From positions 1-43,039 of the forward strand of contig JAIOSB010000029.1 of assembly GCA_021107795.1 (NCBI GenBank): a DNA stretch of 43,039 bases, given 5' to 3'. Numbering within the stretch: position 1 is the stretch's first letter; the number at the start of each line of letters is the position of its first letter. Below the pieces are notes generated by a model. That model was given only the letters and a program-made list of their open reading frames with translations, had not been told where the DNA came from and did no database searches. The stretch comes from a bacterium. Lineage in GTDB: Bacteria > Patescibacteriota > Dojkabacteria > SC72. The position numbers and the translations under genes are program-made. Of this stretch, positions 26,684 through 34,184 are shown in pieces.

Positions 26684-26956
26684 TTATATCCCCATATTTA
26701 ATTGATCTACTACAAACTTCACTAACAAAGGTGCAATAAAAACAATAACCAGCCCTATCAATGCAAACATCAAAGACTTAGTTGCACTCTGTATCTTCTC
26801 CTCATCCCCCATTGCAAAGATATATTTGAAACCAGAAATGATTAAAGCTACAACAGCAAGCAATACAGACAAACCTACCGCATAAGTCAAAATATATTGA
26901 ACAAAAGCTTCAAGGTTTTCATACATTGTTGGATTAGTAACAATACTAAAGTCCAT
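26684..26956 (-). CDS. VirB2/TrbC-like pilin subunit 4
   Basis: 90 residues, two transmembrane helices (LSVLLAVVALIISGFKYIF and LMFALIGLVIVFIAPLLV). Motif AMGDEEKIQSATKSLMFALIGLV. An amphipathic N-terminal segment (TNPTMYENLEAFVQYIL) precedes helix one. AAGGGAG lies 6 bases before the ATG as a ribosome site. Probably a pilin-type subunit; it is closest by eye to the 26969-27316 paralogue (both with ATKSL). Confidence 0.85.
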   Translation of the reverse strand: MDFSIVTNPTMYENLEAFVQYILTYAVGLSVLLAVVALIISGFKYIFAMGDEEKIQSATKSLMFALIGLVIVFIAPLLVKFVVDQLNMGI

Positions 26957-26968
26957 ATAACTCCCTTC

Positions 26969-27316
26969 CTACTTTGTTACTGGTTGTCCAAGAATATCTG
27001 ATAATACAAAATTCACTAACATTACTGCTATAAAACAAATTACTAAACCAATGATTGCAAATGTCAAAGACTTTGTAGCCTTTTCAACCTTAGCCTCATC
27101 ACCAGCAGCGGTAATATACATATAACCAGAAGCAATTAAAATTGCTACACATGCTACAGCTGCAGTACCTACTGCAAAGTTAAGGGCATTTTTAACGAAA
27201 TCCCCAAGAGTTCCACTAGCTGAGGTAATCTCACCGGGATCAATCAACCCTGCTGCAGATATTGTACTAAGTGCTAGAACTGGATATGTTGCTAATGTTG
27301 CTAATATCTTTTTCAT
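26969..27316 (-). CDS. VirB2/TrbC-like pilin subunit 3, with signal peptide
   Basis: 115 residues. The N-terminus MKKILATLATYPVLALSTISAAG is a good signal peptide, then DPGEITSASGTLGDFVKN, then two transmembrane helices (AAVACVAILIASGYMYI and LTFAIIGLVICFIAVMLV). Motif AAGDEAKVEKATKSLTFAIIGL. The cleaved signal plus two helices is the classical VirB2 layout, so this is the best candidate for the major pilin. A 64-base AT-rich gap separates it from the next upstream pilin gene and could hold a promoter. Confidence 0.87.
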   Translation of the reverse strand: MKKILATLATYPVLALSTISAAGLIDPGEITSASGTLGDFVKNALNFAVGTAAVACVAILIASGYMYITAAGDEAKVEKATKSLTFAIIGLVICFIAVMLVNFVLSDILGQPVTK

Positions 27317-27380
27317 AAATAGATAATTATAAATAATTTATATATTGGATTTTATCAAACATCACTAATTATATCAATAT

Positions 27381-27716
27381 CTAGCCAGTATAACCAATAA
27401 ATTCCAACAACCATTTAACTAACATGCCTGCAATCCATACAATAACTAAACCAATGATAGCACCCGACAATGTCTTTTGCCCCTGCTCTACCTTCTCTGG
27501 ATCACCAGCCGAAAAGATGAAAGTATATCCACCTACAATAATCATGGCAACAGCTACTACAGAACCCAAACCAATTAGAATATTAATCAAAGAGATCACA
27601 TCATTAAAGACACCCTTGATAGATAACCACTTCCACTCGACAGGGGTATCTACAGAGAATCCTCCAATAATTACAAACATCCCTCTATTTAAATACCCTT
27701 TAATTTTATTCATCAT
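27381..27716 (-). CDS. VirB2/TrbC-like pilin subunit 2
   Basis: 111 residues. Two transmembrane helices (IGLGSVVAVAMIIVGGYTF and LSGAIIGLVIVWIAGMLV). Motif SAGDPEKVEQGQKTLSGAIIGL. The N-terminal 40 residues (LNRGMFVIIGGFSVDTPVEW) are unlike the other paralogues. Its start overlaps the stop of the preceding pilin gene, so they are translationally coupled. Confidence 0.85.
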   Translation of the reverse strand: MMNKIKGYLNRGMFVIIGGFSVDTPVEWKWLSIKGVFNDVISLINILIGLGSVVAVAMIIVGGYTFIFSAGDPEKVEQGQKTLSGAIIGLVIVWIAGMLVKWLLEFIGYTG

Positions 27717-28057
27717 ATTTGTCCTACACCAATATTAGACTTAAAAATATTAAGATCAAAAACATTAGAGACTAAAAGAAGTATTGCTACTGAAAGAAGT
27801 ATAAACACTAAACCTACTATAGCATTAGTAATCATCTCTTTAGCATCATTTAGCTTCTCTGGATTCCCCTGACTTGTAATCATCTTCATGCTAGCTACAG
27901 CTATTAAAAGAATTGCCACAATACCTGCTAATGGCATAGCTATCGAAACAATTGTTCCTACAATATCACCAACTTCACTCTGCCCCTCTAACTCTGTCAC
28001 CTGATTGAGTGTATCAGACAGTGTACTAGCATATACTTTTGTAATTATTCTATTCAT
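27713..28057 (-). CDS. VirB2/TrbC-like pilin subunit 1
   Basis: 114 residues from the ATG at 28057; a TTG six codons upstream is possible but less likely. The sequence has an N-terminal MNRIITKVYASTLSDTLNQV segment, then two transmembrane helices (AMPLAGIVAILLIAVASMKM and IVGLVFILLSVAILLLV). Motif SQGNPEKLNDAKEMITNAIVGL is the most diverged of the five. It lies 31 bases after the helicase-nuclease gene, as the first of the pilin set. Confidence 0.83.
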   Translation of the reverse strand: MNRIITKVYASTLSDTLNQVTELEGQSEVGDIVGTIVSIAMPLAGIVAILLIAVASMKMITSQGNPEKLNDAKEMITNAIVGLVFILLSVAILLLVSNVFDLNIFKSNIGVGQI

Positions 28058-28088
28058 ACCTCGTATTATACACAATCCTCTAACTTAA

Positions 28089-31000
28089 CTAAACAGTAGC
28101 CTCTTTACAGACTGAACTGTAATCACAATATCTACACATAAAGCCAGGAGTTGCCCTGAAATCTTTCCCCTTTATCTTCTCAATTATTCCCAACACATTC
28201 TCTCTTGCTTTCAACTTCCTCTCACTAGAAACATCTACCTCCACCACTTCACTATGCTCTACAAATACATACTTAGCACCCACTACTTTCAAGCCTAACT
28301 TCTCTTCTGCAAAGAGAGCATACAAAGGCAATTGCAAATCCTTCTTGATATTTGCATCATTCTTAACTTTCCCTGTTTTGTAATCTACAATCTCTACTTC
28401 AAGAACCTCTTTACTATCATCTACAATATCAATCCTATCTATCTTCCCTACAAAAACACCCTCCCCCAAATGTGCAGAGAACCCCTCTTCTAAAAGATAT
28501 GGTCTTTGGTCATCGCTGTATAAATTGTCGTAATATTTACTCAACATTTTCCTCCCAGAAAGTTTTCTCTCTTGCTCATGAGAGTTACTATCATAACCAC
28601 TACTAACCCATCTCTTTTCATAGAGTTCTAACAAAGTCTCCTTTGTAGGTTTCTCCACTATACCTTCCAAACCCTCTTTAGAATCTCTAAAAAAAGTATA
28701 GAAGTCGTACAGTGTGTTGTGGATAGTACTACCAAAAGACAATGAAGCGTGAGGCCTTGAGGGAACCTTAAGTACATAGGAGTACTTGTATTTCTTTGGA
28801 CAACCTTCATATGTATTAAGCTGAGAATAGCTAACCCTTTTTGTTGTGTCTATCTCCTTCATACCTTCCTCCACTATATCATCATCCATCTGGTAATATC
28901 CTAAATCCTTCTTCGCACTCTCAGAAACCAGATTATTAAACTCCTCTTGGAGATCCCTATCCAAAATATCATACAAAAATATACTAGGCTTCTTCTTAGT
29001 CTTAGCATTGCCATAGAAATGGGAAGCAGTAAGATACAATCTCTCTTTAGCACGGGTAACACCAACATAGAACAACCTCCTCTCTTCTTGAATATGCTCT
29101 TCTTTACTACTCACATCCTCGGACAATTCTTCCTTGATCAACTCTTCAGGCATAGGGATCCTATCACTCCTATTCCTTGTCGGGAATCTATCCGATACCA
29201 AGTTACAAAGGAATACAACTGGAAACTCTAAACCCTTAGCACTATGTACAGTAGAGATATTTACTCCATCAAAATCATCGAAATCAGAACTGTCAATCGA
29301 TGGAGACTCCCCTACTTTAATACAATATTCAAGATAGTCAACATATTCATATATATTAGTCCCTGCATTATTCTTCTCAAAGTCTTTAACTAGATCAAAA
29401 AACTTAGAAATATTGGTAATCCTAAACAAGTTTTCTGAATTCTCATCTTCTAACAGAGAGTTCATATACCCACTTTTTGTTACAAAGTCATACAGAATCT
29501 CACCAATAGATTTGTTTCCTTTTACCAATTTAATACCATTATGCATAATCAAGAGCAAATCACTCATACGAGAGATACTCTCAGGTGAAAGGATGTTGTT
29601 TAATATGTTCTTCTCATCTACCTTCAGGTCTTCAATATTCCAATCATCCTCTCCTAGCTTAATTTCCCACAATCTCTCTAATTCTTCAAAGAGCGATATC
29701 CTCTCTTCTCTAGCCAATTTGTTTAATTCTATAAACTCCCTAGGACTGAGACCCCAGATATCCATAGTAAGGAGCTTGTACATAGCTATACCATCTGTAT
29801 AATCAGTAAGAGCTCTGAGGTATGAAATAAGGTTTTGAATTTCATCTCTGCTATACAACCCCCTCTGCCCGCTTAGCTTGTAAGGAATACCGTAGTATCT
29901 TAAGGTTTGAACAAATATCTCAGAATGAGAATTAGCTCTGGTTAAAATCGCAAAATCTGAAAACTTATACTCCTTACCAACATCACCATCAACCAAACTA
30001 GACTGCCCTGACTCATCAAAAGCAACTCCGTCTTCACCCTCTTTCGTATTATCACTATGCCCAGTCAATCTGAGAATCTCTTTAGCAACCCACTCAGCTT
30101 CACCATTATCACTACCTGTTACTACCAAATTCACACTATCTCCATCTATTTCCTCAAACACCCTTGATGCTTTCAATTTCTTATCCACCTTCTCTGTTAC
30201 TTCCAACCTATATGGATCATTATGCTTAATCAACCTATACGCACTATCAAGAATCTCCTGTCTTGATCTGTAATTCTGATTAAGAACTATTTCTTTTGCA
30301 TCTGTAAATATCTCTTTGAATTGTAGAATGTTAGAAATTGCAGCGCCTCTAAATTTGTAAATAGCTTGATCGTCATCCCCTACTACAGTTAAGTTCCTAG
30401 GTAATTTCCTCTTGTTTTTGTAATCAGTACCAAGCACCAAGGTGTTAACCAATACATTCTGTGTGTAATTAGTATCTTGGAATTCGTCCACAAGAATATA
30501 TTTGAATTGGTCTTGATATTTCTTTAATACGCTTGGTCTCTTTCTTAGCAATGTCAATGTAAGTAGTATTAAATCTCCAAAATCTATCTTAGATTCCTCT
30601 ATCTTCAACTTTGTATACATCTCATATGTCTGTGCTAATTCCTTAAGTTCTAAATGTCTCTGTTTTTCTTCTTGATTACCTTGAGGAAGTTTTTTTACAA
30701 ATTCTAGATACTCCTCGGGGGAACTGTCTTCGTCTTGGAGCCTTGAGAAGTGTCTGATGAGGTCATTGATAAAGTCGGTGGGATTTCCTTGAGGTCGAAA
30801 TATCTCTAATGGGAATTTGAATAGGTGTTTACGCATAAAGATATAGCTTTGGGCTTGAGTCATGAGAGAGTAACTTGTATCAAGGCCGATATAGTGACCC
30901 TCTGCTCTTAGTATTCGATCACAAAAAGCATGAAAGGTAGAAACCCATGGTTGTTCATATCCATACTCCATCTCTAAATCAATACGTTCCATCATTTCTT

Positions 31001-31190
31001 GAGAAGCCTTTTCTGTGAATGTAAGAGCTAATATCTCTGAGGGAGTAGCCCATCCAGATTTCATAATGTGGATGATGCGTTGTGTAACTACAGCAGTTTT
31101 TCCAGTACCTGCTCCTGCTATGATTAGGAGAGGACCTTCTTTGTGCTCTACTGCTAACTTTTGTTGTTTGTTGAGTCTAACTTGTGCCAT
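28089..31190 (-). CDS. UvrD/PcrA-type helicase fused to RecB/AddB-type nuclease
   Basis: 1033 residues. Superfamily 1A helicase motifs in order: GAGTGKTAVVTQRI (about 26-39), LVDEFQDTN, GDDDQAIYKFRGA, LNQNYRS, STVHSAKGLEF, and RRLFYVGVTRAKERLYL. The C-terminal 230 residues are a PD-(D/E)XK nuclease: IHNTLYDFY, GKIDRIDIV, VEIVDYKTGK and LQLPLYALF. One cysteine at YEGCPKKY and three at the end (CRYCDYSSVC) fit the iron-sulfur staple of AddB/Cas4-type nucleases. It unwinds and degrades DNA ends, probably in recombination or repair. Many small genomes replace RecBCD/AddAB with such a single-chain version. It lies between a tiny membrane peptide (2-base gap) and the pilin cluster. Confidence 0.95.
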   Translation of the reverse strand: MAQVRLNKQQKLAVEHKEGPLLIIAGAGTGKTAVVTQRIIHIMKSGWATPSEILALTFTEKASQEMMERIDLEMEYGYEQPWVSTFHAFCDRILRAEGHYIGLDTSYSLMTQAQSYIFMRKHLFKFPLEIFRPQGNPTDFINDLIRHFSRLQDEDSSPEEYLEFVKKLPQGNQEEKQRHLELKELAQTYEMYTKLKIEESKIDFGDLILLTLTLLRKRPSVLKKYQDQFKYILVDEFQDTNYTQNVLVNTLVLGTDYKNKRKLPRNLTVVGDDDQAIYKFRGAAISNILQFKEIFTDAKEIVLNQNYRSRQEILDSAYRLIKHNDPYRLEVTEKVDKKLKASRVFEEIDGDSVNLVVTGSDNGEAEWVAKEILRLTGHSDNTKEGEDGVAFDESGQSSLVDGDVGKEYKFSDFAILTRANSHSEIFVQTLRYYGIPYKLSGQRGLYSRDEIQNLISYLRALTDYTDGIAMYKLLTMDIWGLSPREFIELNKLAREERISLFEELERLWEIKLGEDDWNIEDLKVDEKNILNNILSPESISRMSDLLLIMHNGIKLVKGNKSIGEILYDFVTKSGYMNSLLEDENSENLFRITNISKFFDLVKDFEKNNAGTNIYEYVDYLEYCIKVGESPSIDSSDFDDFDGVNISTVHSAKGLEFPVVFLCNLVSDRFPTRNRSDRIPMPEELIKEELSEDVSSKEEHIQEERRLFYVGVTRAKERLYLTASHFYGNAKTKKKPSIFLYDILDRDLQEEFNNLVSESAKKDLGYYQMDDDIVEEGMKEIDTTKRVSYSQLNTYEGCPKKYKYSYVLKVPSRPHASLSFGSTIHNTLYDFYTFFRDSKEGLEGIVEKPTKETLLELYEKRWVSSGYDSNSHEQERKLSGRKMLSKYYDNLYSDDQRPYLLEEGFSAHLGEGVFVGKIDRIDIVDDSKEVLEVEIVDYKTGKVKNDANIKKDLQLPLYALFAEEKLGLKVVGAKYVFVEHSEVVEVDVSSERKLKARENVLGIIEKIKGKDFRATPGFMCRYCDYSSVCKEATV

Positions 31191-31192
31191 TT

Positions 31193-31303
31193 CTAGTTAA
31201 GGAAAAGGTATGTAGCAAAGGTGCAAGCAAGAAGTGTAAGACCGATTGCACTCATTACCAATATCCTTACCAATTTACCAGCTCGAGGTTTTTCTTTTTC
31301 CAT
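31193..31303 (-). CDS. 36-residue single-helix membrane peptide
   Basis: MEKEKPRAGKLVRILVMSAI then a hydrophobic segment, ending TYLFLN. It has a basic N-terminus and one transmembrane helix (about residues 13-35), and ends in TAG 2 bases before the helicase-nuclease ATG. The tight spacing and the clean charged-then-hydrophobic layout make it likely to be real, but no family is recognised. It could simply serve as a leader coupling translation of the helicase-nuclease. Confidence 0.55.
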   Translation of the reverse strand: MEKEKPRAGKLVRILVMSAIGLTLLACTFATYLFLN

Positions 31304-31328
31304 ATTTATATTTATATATATTAGATAT

Positions 31329-32198
31329 TCACTTAGCTAATTTCTTCATTGTATTAATCTCCTTTTCCATTGTACCACTAGATTTAAGAGCAGGAGTTTC
31401 TAATATGAATGGGGTTTCTTTGAATTCCTTCCTGTGTAGCAATTCTTTCAAAGTTTCACTTCCTATTTCTCCTTCTCCTAAATTCGCATGTCTATCTTTG
31501 TTAGATGAGAGTTTAGTTAAGGAATCGTTCAGATGTATGGCTCTAATGTTTGATATTTCTAATTCTTGTTCCATATCTTTTACAACATTATCCATATCGT
31601 TTACCCAATCATATCCTGCTACGTATGTGTGTTGTGTGTCTACTACAAACCCTACTCTCTTTTTGTCTTCTACTCCTTCTCTCATTAGTCGTAATTCTGC
31701 GAAGCTTCTTCCCAAATTATTCCCCATTCCAGCTGTAGTTTCTATGAGGAGTTTCTGTTTCCCAGGTACTTTATTCAAAACCCAGTTCATACCGTATGAT
31801 ATTCTCTCTATACTATCCTCGTATGAGAGTTCTTTCTGTGATCCGGGATGGAAGCATACTCCCAATATTTCACATTCAATCTTCTCTTTTTCTATTAATT
31901 CCCCTACTCTCTCTGCAAAGTCTAAGTATATGACTAATCCCATCTTACTAAGGTGAAAGAGTTTTTTGTCTTTTCTAGCTAAATTGGTTAGATATATTCC
32001 ATGGAGTAGAATCTTTTTTAATTGAGATTGTTTGAGTTGTTCTACAAACTTTTCTATGTCCTCCTGTGGTACTAGTTTAGTAGCCCATCGCATAGGGGGA
32101 GTGATCATCATTTGTATTGTATTAATGTTGTACTTGTCAGCAGTTTTAATTGCATTTTCTATTCCTCTAGCTGTTGATACGTGTGCTCCTAAGTACAT
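31329..32198 (-). CDS. nfo: Endonuclease IV (AP endonuclease, Nfo family)
   Basis: 289 residues, normal family length. TIM-barrel with zinc-ligand motifs in order: LGAHVSTARGIENAI, ILLHGIYLTNLA, CFHPGSQ, IETTAGMGNNLG, VVDTQHTYVAGYD, IHLNDSLTKLSSNKDRH followed by ANLGEGEIG, and FILETPAL. It cuts DNA 5' of abasic sites in base-excision repair. QHTY replaces the usual CHAF at the DTCH motif, keeping the His. It is the first gene of the minus-strand array, about 75 bases from the divergent tRNA-Ser, with a 25-base gap to the small membrane peptide gene. Confidence 0.95.
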   Translation of the reverse strand: MYLGAHVSTARGIENAIKTADKYNINTIQMMITPPMRWATKLVPQEDIEKFVEQLKQSQLKKILLHGIYLTNLARKDKKLFHLSKMGLVIYLDFAERVGELIEKEKIECEILGVCFHPGSQKELSYEDSIERISYGMNWVLNKVPGKQKLLIETTAGMGNNLGRSFAELRLMREGVEDKKRVGFVVDTQHTYVAGYDWVNDMDNVVKDMEQELEISNIRAIHLNDSLTKLSSNKDRHANLGEGEIGSETLKELLHRKEFKETPFILETPALKSSGTMEKEINTMKKLAK

Positions 32199-32233
32199 AC
32201 CTTATTTTAGCTTTGATGCAAAGAAAATACAAA

Positions 32234-32262
32234 TTGGATAATTAACAAACGTTTGATATAAT
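32234..32262 (+). promoter_or_regulatory. Sigma-70-type promoter of tRNA-Ser
   Basis: TTGGAT, 17-base spacer, TATAAT, ending 10 bases before the tRNA. Spacing and hexamers match the standard housekeeping promoter, so the tRNA is transcribed on its own. Confidence 0.85.
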
Positions 32263-32272
32263 ACAGCGGTAT

Positions 32273-32364
32273 GGAGAGGTGCCTGAGTGGTCGAAAGGAA
32301 CTCACTGCTAACGAGTCATAGGTGTTACAGCCTATCGCGGGTTCGAATCCCGCCCTCTCCGCCA
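32273..32364 (+). tRNA. tRNA-Ser (anticodon GCU)
   Basis: 92 bases with encoded CCA. Acceptor GGAGAGG/CCTCTCC with discriminator G; anticodon loop CTGCTAA (anticodon GCT, reads AGC/AGU); long variable arm CATAGGTGTTACAGCCTATC with stem ATAGG/CCTAT; T arm GCGGG-TTCGAAT-CCCGC. The long variable arm is class II, as expected for Ser. The anticodon stem ACTCA/CGAGT has an A-C mismatch next to the loop. Confidence 0.95.
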
Positions 32365-32418
32365 GTTTAGAATTTTGATAGACCTTTTGTAAGCAATCAT
32401 TTTCCAATTAGTAATATC

Positions 32419-33624
32419 ATGAAGAAAACCTTTAAAATAAATAATGAAATCGATTTGGGAGAAGCAATCTGGGCTTCAAAAGATGGTGATAAGATTGTTT
32501 TTCAAAAAGGAGAATATGGGAATATCCCTTACAAGAAAGGTATTTCCTATATTTTCCCAAAAGATAAAAGTGTGAGTGTGGCCAATATCCTAGGAATTGG
32601 ATTTTTTGGTGAACTTTCTGGAGGTAGCATTAAAAATAAAGATTTTTCGGTAGAAAATCCAAACATCAGACCTCAAAATATAAAGTCTATTTATATTTTT
32701 CGAAAGAAGCTACCTTTCAATATTCGGTTTGGTTGTCCTTTAGGTTTTGTTCACGCAAACGGAGTCGTACTAAATTTCTCTGGAAATGACAAAGAAAGTT
32801 TTTGTATGGGGGGAGAACAAAGTCTTCCAAAAGGGATTGTAGAAATCATTGTCCCGATTCTTGAAGAAATAGATATTGAAAGGTCTGATCCTTTTTATTC
32901 TTCAAAAATCTTTGGAATGGATATTTCAAAAAAAGAAAAAGAAATTAAGTGTAAAAAACATAAAAATGCAAAACAAAAGAGGGTTGAAACTGAACAATTA
33001 GAGTGTAATAGAGAGATTGGTTTGAATTTAAATGATATGGAATATAAAGCTCTTTGGGCATTAAATCACTTTATTCGACAATATGGGAAAGTAGCAGAAG
33101 ATAAAAGAATAAAAGGATTTAGTGTTGCTGAATTTAAAGACAATTTGGAATTTGGAGGAGGAAAGGAGGAGGAAGATATCCCTTGTGTGTCACTGAATTA
33201 TATAGAACAATATAGTAGTGGGAAGATATCACAAGAATCTTTGAATGACTTACAGGATTTGTTTCTGTCTTCCCCAGACTATTCTGTGATGGATTATGTG
33301 GAATTTCATCTTAATCATTTGAATTATAGTTTGGCAACAATTGGCATGTATCAATGGTTTGAGGGTTTATGGAAGAACTCCGATTCTCCAGGCGATAAAT
33401 GGGAATTTATAGGATCAAAAACAAGTGATGTAAAAATTAAACAATATTTATCTGAAATGATAAATGCAAGAAATAATACCGTTCATCATAAGAAACTTGA
33501 GACGAGACAAACTGAAAAGAATAAATTAAAAACAGACTGGGGAGCTGAAGAAATGACAGAATATAAAATGTTTGCAAACAAAAGACCTTGGCTTTGGTAT
33601 AGTACATTAAGAGATTTCGAGTAA
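32419..33624 (+). CDS. Orphan protein with HEPN-like C-terminal motif
   Basis: 401 residues, unrecognised. The first 40 residues (EAIWASKDGDKIVFQKGEY) resemble the opening turn of beta-helix proteins. Residues 60-170 are probably a beta domain with few charges. A lysine-rich linker (KKEKEIKCKKHKNAKQKRVE) follows, and the last 200 residues are helical with MINARNNTVHHKK near residue 350. R-N-x-x-x-H is the catalytic motif of HEPN ribonucleases, which often form toxin or phage-defence proteins. The ATG lies 54 bases after the tRNA-Ser, with no Shine-Dalgarno, and the gene is on the opposite strand to all large neighbours. Defence or toxin activity is an inference. No transmembrane helix is evident. 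Confidence 0.75.
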   Translation: MKKTFKINNEIDLGEAIWASKDGDKIVFQKGEYGNIPYKKGISYIFPKDKSVSVANILGIGFFGELSGGSIKNKDFSVENPNIRPQNIKSIYIFRKKLPFNIRFGCPLGFVHANGVVLNFSGNDKESFCMGGEQSLPKGIVEIIVPILEEIDIERSDPFYSSKIFGMDISKKEKEIKCKKHKNAKQKRVETEQLECNREIGLNLNDMEYKALWALNHFIRQYGKVAEDKRIKGFSVAEFKDNLEFGGGKEEEDIPCVSLNYIEQYSSGKISQESLNDLQDLFLSSPDYSVMDYVEFHLNHLNYSLATIGMYQWFEGLWKNSDSPGDKWEFIGSKTSDVKIKQYLSEMINARNNTVHHKKLETRQTEKNKLKTDWGAEEMTEYKMFANKRPWLWYSTLRDFE

Positions 33625-33730
33625 TAATTACTTATTAATTGATGAAGTAAAGATTTATGATTATGTATTATCTAACACAGAGTTGGATTTTCTTTATAAA
33701 TCAGGATAATAAGAGAGTTTTTACTTTAAA

Positions 33731-33904
33731 CTAACTATTAATTGCTTTAAGTATAGCGCTAAAAACAAAACACAATGCTCCATAAGAAGATAATACTGTA
33801 AGGAGAACTAAATACTTCTTGTTTGTTTTAAGATACGCAGCTAAAGTAAATAGGGATAGAAAAACCAAGATATGAATTGCCCAGAAGTGAAATGTAAAAA
33901 TCAT
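33731..33904 (-). CDS. 57-residue two-helix membrane protein
   Basis: MIFTFHFWAIHILVFLSLFT... a first hydrophobic helix (about 4-24), a basic turn (LKTNKKY), and a second helix (about 32-53, ending SAILKAINS). Ends in TAG. No Shine-Dalgarno. The clean two-helix layout argues for a real gene; the isolated location and lack of a family argue against. No function is assigned. Confidence 0.5.
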   Translation of the reverse strand: MIFTFHFWAIHILVFLSLFTLAAYLKTNKKYLVLLTVLSSYGALCFVFSAILKAINS

Positions 33905-34060
33905 AGAAGTTTTTATTAAATAAATAAAATATTTTTTGTTTTAGCCATTGAACATAATTACATTTAACTGGTTATTATACTCAATACATGTCTAAACATC
34001 TGAATTGTATCATAAAAGTTCAACGTGATCAGGCTTTTCTCGGAGTAAAGAGGAGCTAAC

Positions 34061-34180
34061 TTATAAATTCTTATTTATAGTTTTAAGCAACTCAACAAAT
34101 GCAGACTGCGAGAAATGCGTCCTATCTTTAAATTTTAAAAACTTTGCCTTTGGTAAATGCTTCTTAAGAATCAATGTCAT
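34061..34180 (-). pseudogene. Possible C-terminal remnant of an alpha/beta-hydrolase, or short orphan ORF
   Basis: 39 residues, starting 4 bases after the stop of the protease gene. LPKAKFLKFKDRTHFSQ and VELLKTINKNL resemble the last strand, catalytic-His loop and final helix of RBBP9/YdeN-type hydrolases, where a G-H-F often occurs. No upstream hydrolase sequence is present; the in-frame region above runs into a stop inside the protease gene. It may be a decayed fragment left by a deletion. Low certainty. Confidence 0.3.
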
Positions 34181-34184
34181 GTAA

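Larger units (their letters stand above)
33625..34184. other. AT-rich gap with two possible small ORFs
   Basis: Between the orphan gene and the protease gene I see no large gene and no RNA. It holds the two minus-strand ORFs listed separately (33731-33904 and 34061-34180). The segments 33625-33730 and 33905-34060 show only AT-rich sequence with no clear promoter or hairpin. The stretch resembles decayed accessory DNA next to a tRNA. Confidence 0.6.

Noticed and set aside
31246-31956. 236-codon plus-strand open frame
   Set aside because: It is antisense to endonuclease IV, whose motifs are complete on the minus strand. Its Ser/Leu/Phe-rich content has no family signal.
32207-32407. 66-codon minus-strand open frame with AERAGFEPAIG
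   Set aside because: This is the well-known false ORF across a tRNA-Ser gene; the tRNA folds on the plus strand with its own promoter.
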